10,706 nucleotides of DNA from Coriobacteriia bacterium (GTDB lineage Bacteria; Actinomycetota; Coriobacteriia; WRKU01; WQUG01): the NCBI GenBank assembly GCA_009779395.1, contig WREJ01000026.1:1-10706 (forward strand), read 5' to 3'. A program made the translations under genes and the position numbers. The notes under the pieces are model-generated. The model had not been told where the DNA came from and ran no database searches. It saw only the letters and a program-made list of their open reading frames with translations. Positions within the stretch are counted from its first letter, which is position 1. Each line of letters opens with the position of its first letter. This document shows, piece after piece, positions 5,604 to 10,706 of the stretch.

Positions 5604-7157
5604 ATGACTACTCGATATGTTGATACGCGCGGGCTGGATAGCTCGCGTCCTGCATTTAGCGAGGTTTTGCTACGCGGCATCGCTCGTGGCGGCGGACTGT
5701 ATTTACCCGAGACGCTTCCCCACTTTAGCCTAGCAGAACTGGACGCACTCCACCCCCTAAGCTACGCCGAGCGTGGTGCCTTTATCTACGAGGCTTTTGC
5801 TGTTGATATAGGGCAGCATGACATTGTGCGCATGATGCAAAAGGCCTATGGCAATCAGTTTGACGACCACCGGATTGCGCCCGTTGTTAGCCTCGACGCT
5901 GATACGCATATGCTGGAATTGTGGCATGGTCCGACCAGTGCCTTTAAAGACATGGCGCTGCAGTGTATGCCGCGTTTCTTTAGTTTTGCGATTAAGCGCG
6001 AGATTAAAGCAGGTACTCTGTCGCGTGACCTGCTGATTTTGGTCGCAACCAGCGGCGATACGGGCTCTGCGGCTTTGGCTGGCTTTGCGCATCGCAGCCA
6101 CACAAATCTGATTGTCTTCTACCCCGAAAACGGCGTTTCTGACGTGCAGCGAACACAGATGACTAGCACGCTGGGCATGAACGTTGGGGTCTATGGCGTC
6201 AAGGGCAACTTTGATGACTGTCAGCGTGCGGTCAAAGAGGCCTTTTTTGACGAAGAGTTGCTGCAGTGGCTGCGCGACCACACACACCTGCAGATGTCGA
6301 GTGCGAACTCCATTAACTGGGGACGTCTGATGCCTCAGATTATCTACTACATCAGTGCGATTGTCGATTTGCGCGCAAGCGGCAAACTCGAAGATGGTCA
6401 ATTGCTTGACATCAGTGTGCCAACGGGTAACTTTGGCAACATCATGGCAGCCTGGCTGGCAAAACAGATGGGCGCGCCCATCGGCCGCTTGATTTGTGCG
6501 TCAAACGAAAACAAGGTACTGTGCGACTTTATCAACACAGGTATTTACGACATTCGTGACCGTACCTTTTACCAGACGGCAAGCCCAGCGATGGACATTT
6601 TGGTATCAAGCAACCTCGAGCGACTGCTGTATTACATGAGCGATGCGCAAGCCGTCCATACCTGGATGCGTCAGCTGCGCCACGAGGGCATGTTTCAGGT
6701 TGACGCCGAAACCTTGCAGCGGGTGCAGCAAGACTTTGCCGCAGAATATGTTGACAACGACGACTCGCTGCGTGCGATTAGATCCTGCTGGAAACGCTAT
6801 CACTACCTGATTGAACCCCACACCGCCATCGCCTACCTGAGCGCACAGAACTTACGCGGCGACAACCCCATGATGGTGGTATCAACAGCACACTGGGCAA
6901 AGTTTGGCCCCAACGTACTGCGCGGACTGCTGGGCGTAAGCTACGGAGCACCCCGACCAGAACCCTACGACCAAATGAACGGCTTTGAGCTGCTGCGTGC
7001 TGTACGCCGTCTTGCGCCAGAGGCTGCCCATGTTCCCAATCGCCTGGGCAGTTTGGAAGGCGCCTGCGAGCGTTACACAAAAACAATCCCCGCTACTGAG
7101 GCTTGTATTAACTCGCAAATTAAGACTTGGGTAGAAGCACGAAAACCCACGCACTAA
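5604..7157 (+). CDS. thrC: Threonine synthase
   Basis: Converts O-phospho-L-homoserine and water to L-threonine and phosphate, the last step of threonine synthesis in the cytoplasm, with pyridoxal phosphate. The 517-residue length and the opening TRYVDTRG...GLYLPE fit the long form of the enzyme (E. coli/yeast-like). K115 in GPTSAFKDMA is the Schiff-base lysine. ATSGDTGSAA (148-157) and PTGNFGN (273-279) are the phosphate/cofactor loops, and SSANSINWGR (232-241) is another family signature. The ATG at 5604 was chosen because the family motif starts directly after it. In-frame starts upstream (TTG 5541, ATG 5556) would add residues unlike the family and have weak ribosome sites. It stands alone, with no other threonine genes beside it, and converges on clpX with 36 bp between the stops. 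Confidence 0.93.
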   Translation: MTTRYVDTRGLDSSRPAFSEVLLRGIARGGGLYLPETLPHFSLAELDALHPLSYAERGAFIYEAFAVDIGQHDIVRMMQKAYGNQFDDHRIAPVVSLDADTHMLELWHGPTSAFKDMALQCMPRFFSFAIKREIKAGTLSRDLLILVATSGDTGSAALAGFAHRSHTNLIVFYPENGVSDVQRTQMTSTLGMNVGVYGVKGNFDDCQRAVKEAFFDEELLQWLRDHTHLQMSSANSINWGRLMPQIIYYISAIVDLRASGKLEDGQLLDISVPTGNFGNIMAAWLAKQMGAPIGRLICASNENKVLCDFINTGIYDIRDRTFYQTASPAMDILVSSNLERLLYYMSDAQAVHTWMRQLRHEGMFQVDAETLQRVQQDFAAEYVDNDDSLRAIRSCWKRYHYLIEPHTAIAYLSAQNLRGDNPMMVVSTAHWAKFGPNVLRGLLGVSYGAPRPEPYDQMNGFELLRAVRRLAPEAAHVPNRLGSLEGACERYTKTIPATEACINSQIKTWVEARKPTH

Positions 7158-7193
7158 TCCAAACATTGGAACCAAACCCCCGCTCTAATAGCG

Positions 7194-8567
7194 CTATTTG
7201 GGGAGAAGGATCTCTTCTTCTCTGACTGCAGCCGCCGTTACTACTATTTCCCCAATATCTTTCCTGCTAGGCAGTTCGTACATAGCATCAAGCAGTACTG
7301 ACTCGCAGATAGAGCGCAGTCCCCGAGCACCCGTGCCGCGCTCTTTCGAGAGGCGTGCTATCTCTTCAAGGGCCTCTGGTTCAAAGCTTAGCGAAGCCCC
7401 CTCAAGAGCAAACAATCTGCGATACTGTTTGGTCAGCGCGTTTTTTGGCTGTGTCAGTATGTGAACCAGATCTTCCAGATCAAGGTCACGCGTCGAGGTC
7501 ATGACCGGTACACGACCAACAAACTCGGGGATGATGCCGTATTTGTTCAAATCTTCTGGTTGCGCCTGCTGAAAAAGGTCGCTGCTACTGTCACTGTCTG
7601 CTGGTTTTATCTCGGCGGCAAAACCAACACCACTCTTGCCAATGCGCTCGGCGATGATTTTTTCCAGCCCCACAAAAGCACCGCCAACAATAAACAGGAT
7701 GTTTGTCGTGTCGATTTTAAGCAGTGGCTGGTCAGGGTGCTTGCGCCCCCCCTTTGGCGGAACATTGGCAACGGTTCCCTCGATAATTTTAAGCAGGGCT
7801 TGCTGGACGCCCTCCCCCGAGACATCACGGGTGATGGAAAGGTTCTCTGCCTTGCGCGCAACTTTGTCGATTTCGTCAATGTAGATGATGCCAATCTGGG
7901 CGCGGTCGATGTCGTCATCTGCGGCTGTGACCAGCTTTAACAGGATGTTTTCGACGTCCTCACCAACGTAGCCAGCTTCTGTCAAAACGGTGGCGTCTGC
8001 GATGGTAAAGGGCACATCGAGCACCCGCGCGAGCGTTTCTGCCAAAAGCGTCTTGCCCGTGCCGGTCGGTCCCAGCAGCATTATGTTGCTTTTTGCCAGT
8101 TCGACCTCGTCAGGCACAGCATCTGCAGATTCTGCCAGAGCCTGCTGTTCTTGTGCCTCGACCATGACACGCTTGTAGTGATTGTGCACAGCCACCGACA
8201 GTATTTTTTTCGCGCGTTCCTGCCCCACCACGTAGTCGTTTAGCGCGTCATGCAACTGACGCGGCGTTGGCAGAGTGTCCACGCTAAACTCGCTGCCCGG
8301 TATTGGTGGTTCTGGCTGGTCCTCGGCGGCTTCTTCTGCAGCAATGGCATCTGCAGTGGCTGCCTGCAGACCCGTGATGATGTCGTTAGTAAAATCAATG
8401 CACTCCTGACACATAAAACTGCCGTCAGGACTAAAAATCAGCTGACCGATTTGTGCGGGAGTACGTCCACAAAAGGAACAGGCTGGTGCTGTTGGTGCCC
8501 CGTCTGCTAAATCTGAGGGGTTCTGGACAGGCTCCTCCGCCTTGTTGTTATGCTGGTCATCTGCCAC
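7194..8567 (-). CDS. clpX: ATP-dependent Clp protease ATPase subunit ClpX
   Basis: The AAA+ unfoldase that feeds tagged proteins into ClpP. In its 457 residues, the zinc-binding domain uses Cys30, Cys33, Cys53 and Cys56. Walker A is GPTGTGKT (166-173), the pore loop GYVG (199-202), Walker B IIYIDEID (227-234), and the second pore loop contains RKH (275-277). R352 in PEFVGR is in the arginine-finger/box VII region, and sensor 2 is GARGLR (413-418). The ClpP-docking loop reads VGF (314-316) in place of the usual IGF. It is somewhat longer than typical ClpX because of an acidic/Ala-rich linker after the zinc domain (about 67-95) and a small insertion near 137-158. The start is GTG at 8565-8567 with AAGGTG before it, 3 nt after the clpP stop. 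It is the last gene of tig-clpP-clpX. Confidence 0.97.
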   Translation of the reverse strand: MADDQHNNKAEEPVQNPSDLADGAPTAPACSFCGRTPAQIGQLIFSPDGSFMCQECIDFTNDIITGLQAATADAIAAEEAAEDQPEPPIPGSEFSVDTLPTPRQLHDALNDYVVGQERAKKILSVAVHNHYKRVMVEAQEQQALAESADAVPDEVELAKSNIMLLGPTGTGKTLLAETLARVLDVPFTIADATVLTEAGYVGEDVENILLKLVTAADDDIDRAQIGIIYIDEIDKVARKAENLSITRDVSGEGVQQALLKIIEGTVANVPPKGGRKHPDQPLLKIDTTNILFIVGGAFVGLEKIIAERIGKSGVGFAAEIKPADSDSSSDLFQQAQPEDLNKYGIIPEFVGRVPVMTSTRDLDLEDLVHILTQPKNALTKQYRRLFALEGASLSFEPEALEEIARLSKERGTGARGLRSICESVLLDAMYELPSRKDIGEIVVTAAAVREEEILLPK

Positions 8568-8570
8568 AGT

Positions 8571-9197
8571 TTAGGCACCTTTTTTGTTCGCGGTAATGCT
8601 TGCCTGGTTTTCGATGACAGCATCGACCAGGCCGTATTCGACAGCAGCCTGTGCCGTCATGATGTTGTCGCGGTCGGTGTCAGCGTTGATGCGCTTGATG
8701 GTCTGACCGGTGTGGCGCGCCAAAATGCCGTTGAGTTCTTTGCGCATACGCATGATTTCTGCAGCGGCAATTTCGATGTCAGAAGCCTGCCCCTGCGCGC
8801 CGCCGTGAGGCTGATGAATCAGCACACGCGAATGCGGCAAGGCGTAGCGTTTGCCCGCCTGACCTGCGGCAAGCAGCACTGCACCCATCGAAGCACACTG
8901 TCCCACACAGATGGTCGAGACAGCTGGCTTGATGAACTGCATGGTGTCATAAATCGCTAAACCATCAACCACCGAACCACCCGGCGAGTTGATGTAAAAG
9001 TTAATGTCCTTGCTGGGGTCGATGCTTTCGAGATGCAGCATCTGAGCAATGGTCAGACTGGCAGTGATTTCATTGACTTCGCCGGTCAGAAAGATGACGC
9101 GCTCGTTTAGCAGGCGCGAGTAAATGTCAAAACTGCGCTCGCCACGACTGGTTTGTTCAATTACGTAGGGAACAAGGTTTGCCTTCAAATCGTCCAT
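8571..9197 (-). CDS. clpP: ATP-dependent Clp protease proteolytic subunit ClpP
   Basis: A serine peptidase that forms the 14-subunit degradation chamber used with ClpX. It has 208 residues, close to the family norm. The catalytic triad is Ser103 in GQCASMGAVLLA, His128 in LIHQPHGG and Asp177 in TDRDN. The INSPGGSV oxyanion segment (70-76 region) is intact. The ATG at 9195-9197 was chosen because AAAAGGA precedes it and the downstream sequence fits mature ClpP. A longer reading would overlap the end of tig. The stop of tig is 1 nt before this ATG, so translation is probably coupled. Only one clpP is visible here. Confidence 0.97.
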   Translation of the reverse strand: MDDLKANLVPYVIEQTSRGERSFDIYSRLLNERVIFLTGEVNEITASLTIAQMLHLESIDPSKDINFYINSPGGSVVDGLAIYDTMQFIKPAVSTICVGQCASMGAVLLAAGQAGKRYALPHSRVLIHQPHGGAQGQASDIEIAAAEIMRMRKELNGILARHTGQTIKRINADTDRDNIMTAQAAVEYGLVDAVIENQASITANKKGA

Positions 9198-9198
9198 G

Positions 9199-10542
9199 TT
9201 AGCTGTCCTTTTCTTCTTCCTCGATGGTGATTTCTGCGTTGTCACGCAACCATTCGAGGGCCTTTTTACGCGACAGGTCGTCGCGTAGTCTGGTCATCAT
9301 GCCACTTTTTTCCCAACGTTCACGCAAAGTTTTTGCCGTGACCTTTGACTGCTTGTCCTCGCTTAGTTCTGCTGCAGCTGCCTTTTCGAATTCTTCGTCA
9401 AGGGTCGCGTCATCAGCTTCGATATTTTTCAGCCGAGCAAGAGCCTCCAAAGCCAGGTCATTACACACAGATATGGACGCTTGCTCTTCCATGTCAGTCT
9501 GATACTGCTCGGGGTCGATGTTTGCCTGCTCTAGATAACCCTCGAGGGTCATGTTCGACTGTTCCAGCATACGCGAGAACTCGTCAATCATGCCGTCAGC
9601 GCGCGCCTCGACCATCTCGGGCAATGGCTCGCCGTCAAGACGCTCGGCAAGTGCCTGTAGCAGGCGGTCGTCACGGACGCGCTCCCAATTCTGCGCCTTT
9701 TGCGATTCAATGTAAGACTTGATTTCTTTACGCATGTCATCGATTGTCTCAAAGCCAGTCATGGTCGCGAAATTGTCGTCGACTTCAGGAACTTTTTTCT
9801 CGTTCAGAGCATCTATCGTCAGATCAAAGGACATGGTTTTGCCAGCAAATTCTGCGTTGGTCCCTGCATCTTCGACGGGAAACTCGATCTTTAGCTGCTG
9901 GCCAGCCTTTGCACCCACAAGTCCCTGGTCAAAGGCCTCGGGCATCATGTTTTGCCCCAGCTGATACAGGTGCTTTTCGACCGTAGAGCCTTCGTAGTCT
10001 GCCCCGTCAATGGTCGACTCAAAGCTAAAGGTCACAAAAGAGTCTTCGGCGACAGTTGCCTTGGCATCTTCTATCGCTGGATACTGTGCAAAGCGCTCGA
10101 GGGTGCCTTCAATTTGCTGGTCAATCTCTGCCTCTGTCGCGTCTTTCGAGACCATCGTGATGCTGACCTCTTCTGAAGTCAGCGTCAGTTCGGGACGCAG
10201 CACAACCTTGACGGTGTAGCAGTAGTCCTCGCCCTCGACCAGTTCTGGCGGGTCGTCGAACTCGGCCTTGCCAAAAGTACGCAGAGCTTCGGCATCAGCA
10301 GCCAGCGGAAAACTGTCGTTGACCACCGCTTCTAGTGCCTGACCCAGCACATAGTCGCGCCCAACCTGCCCCTCGATGACACTGCGCGGAGCCTTGCCCG
10401 GACGAAAGCCCGGAAAGCGCAGCTGACGCGCCAACGAACGAAATTCAGCGGCAATTGCCTTGTCTACCTGCTGTGCCGTGACGGTCACCGTAACTTTTGC
10501 TGTTCCGTCGCCGTCCCGTACTACCTTGCTTTGAAAGCTCAC
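9199..10542 (-). CDS. tig: Trigger factor, ribosome-associated chaperone
   Basis: Binds nascent chains at the ribosome exit tunnel. In its 447 residues, the N-terminal ribosome-binding domain carries the signature GFRPGKAPRSVIE (45-57). A central FKBP-type peptidyl-prolyl isomerase domain lies at about 164-247 (FSFESTIDG, then GLVGAKAGQQ). The C-terminal helical chaperone domain runs from about 250 and ends in an acidic tail (EEEEKDS). The GTG start at 10540-10542 follows GAGGAAGGA at good spacing. It is the first gene of the tig-clpP-clpX unit, an arrangement found in many bacteria. Confidence 0.96.
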   Translation of the reverse strand: MSFQSKVVRDGDGTAKVTVTVTAQQVDKAIAAEFRSLARQLRFPGFRPGKAPRSVIEGQVGRDYVLGQALEAVVNDSFPLAADAEALRTFGKAEFDDPPELVEGEDYCYTVKVVLRPELTLTSEEVSITMVSKDATEAEIDQQIEGTLERFAQYPAIEDAKATVAEDSFVTFSFESTIDGADYEGSTVEKHLYQLGQNMMPEAFDQGLVGAKAGQQLKIEFPVEDAGTNAEFAGKTMSFDLTIDALNEKKVPEVDDNFATMTGFETIDDMRKEIKSYIESQKAQNWERVRDDRLLQALAERLDGEPLPEMVEARADGMIDEFSRMLEQSNMTLEGYLEQANIDPEQYQTDMEEQASISVCNDLALEALARLKNIEADDATLDEEFEKAAAAELSEDKQSKVTAKTLRERWEKSGMMTRLRDDLSRKKALEWLRDNAEITIEEEEKDS

Positions 10543-10579
10543 GAATGGTCCTTCCTCGCCTGCTCTGGTTTTATTTTTG

Positions 10580-10599
10580 GTACAACTGATTGATTGTAC
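10580..10599. promoter_or_regulatory. Inverted repeat GTACAA-N8-TTGTAC near the tig promoter
   Basis: Perfect 6-bp arms flank 8 bp in the tig/tRNA intergenic region. It overlaps minus-strand -10 candidates for tig (TATAGT at 10598-10603 or TACAAT at 10593-10598), so it could be an operator. It does not match the CIRCE or HspR heat-shock operators. Confidence 0.25.
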
Positions 10600-10620
10600 T
10601 ATATTCGCTGGCTTAATGTT

Positions 10621-10629
10621 TGATATACT
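10621..10629 (+). promoter_or_regulatory. Extended -10 promoter of tRNA-Leu
   Basis: TGATATACT is an extended -10 (TG-N-TATACT) ending 11 nt before the tRNA. No good -35 at normal spacing was seen. Confidence 0.45.
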
Positions 10630-10640
10630 TGTGCACCATT

Positions 10641-10706
10641 GCGGGCGTGGCGGAATTGGCAGACGCGCTAGATTTAGGTTCTAGTGGGCAACCCCCGTGG
10701 AGGTTC
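10641..10706 (+). tRNA. tRNA-Leu (anticodon UAG), 3' end missing
   Basis: The 5' acceptor strand GCGGGCG is followed by TG, a D-stem GCG/CGC with the GAATTGGCAGA loop, and the anticodon stem CTAGA/TCTAG around the loop TTTAGGT, which gives anticodon TAG (reads CUA/CUN). A class II long variable arm (TGGGCAACCCCCG) follows, then the start of the T arm (GGAGGTTC). The window ends inside the T loop. Confidence 0.95.

Noticed and set aside
7158..7198. Terminator between thrC and clpX
   Set aside because: There are only short stems (TCCAA/TTGGA, CGCT/AGCG) and a loopless palindrome AATAGCGCTATT, with no T tract. Support is too weak.

Overview
The window looks like chromosome from an anaerobic, respiring actinobacterium, most likely near the class Coriobacteriia. 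The grounds are the pairing of secreted multiheme c-type cytochromes with single-pass TPR and NHL-repeat membrane proteins, the frequent GTG starts, and a trigger factor-clpP-clpX operon. This placement is inferred from gene content and sequence style, not from a database search.

Layout. 1-1571 (minus) is a tight two-gene unit: a membrane-anchored TPR protein followed 2 bp later by a membrane-anchored NHL/beta-propeller protein that runs off the left edge. 1572-1980 is a divergent control region. 2032-3573 (plus) and 3715-5241 (minus) are two paralogous secreted heptaheme cytochromes arranged tail to tail around one shared, perfectly symmetrical terminator. 5242-5603 holds the second cytochrome's leader and promoter and an AT-rich spacer. 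5604-7157 (plus) is threonine synthase. 7194-10542 (minus) is tig-clpP-clpX, the folding and proteolysis operon. A divergent tRNA-Leu(UAG) begins at 10641 and is cut by the right edge.

The unusual part is the cytochrome block. Both proteins have the same seven heme sites (six CxxCH and one CX4CH in fourth place), nine other histidines at matching places, and the same C-terminal tetrad HLYR. Both genes also share an untranslated leader. It contains a 28-nt block with one mismatch, a stem that shows a compensatory A-U to G-C change between the two copies, and two in-frame start codons exactly 51 nt apart, each with its own strong ribosome binding site. Only the second copy has a CRP/FNR-like palindrome across its predicted transcription start. 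A 34-bp direct repeat flanks the shared terminator and abuts both stop codons, which points to past rearrangement.

How the genes may work together (inference): the two cytochromes would be alternative or co-assembled electron conduits outside the membrane, possibly filament-forming. They would be regulated through a common RNA leader and separately at the promoter. The divergent TPR and NHL membrane proteins are candidates for assembly or anchoring partners. The thrC and tig-clpP-clpX genes are ordinary housekeeping neighbours.
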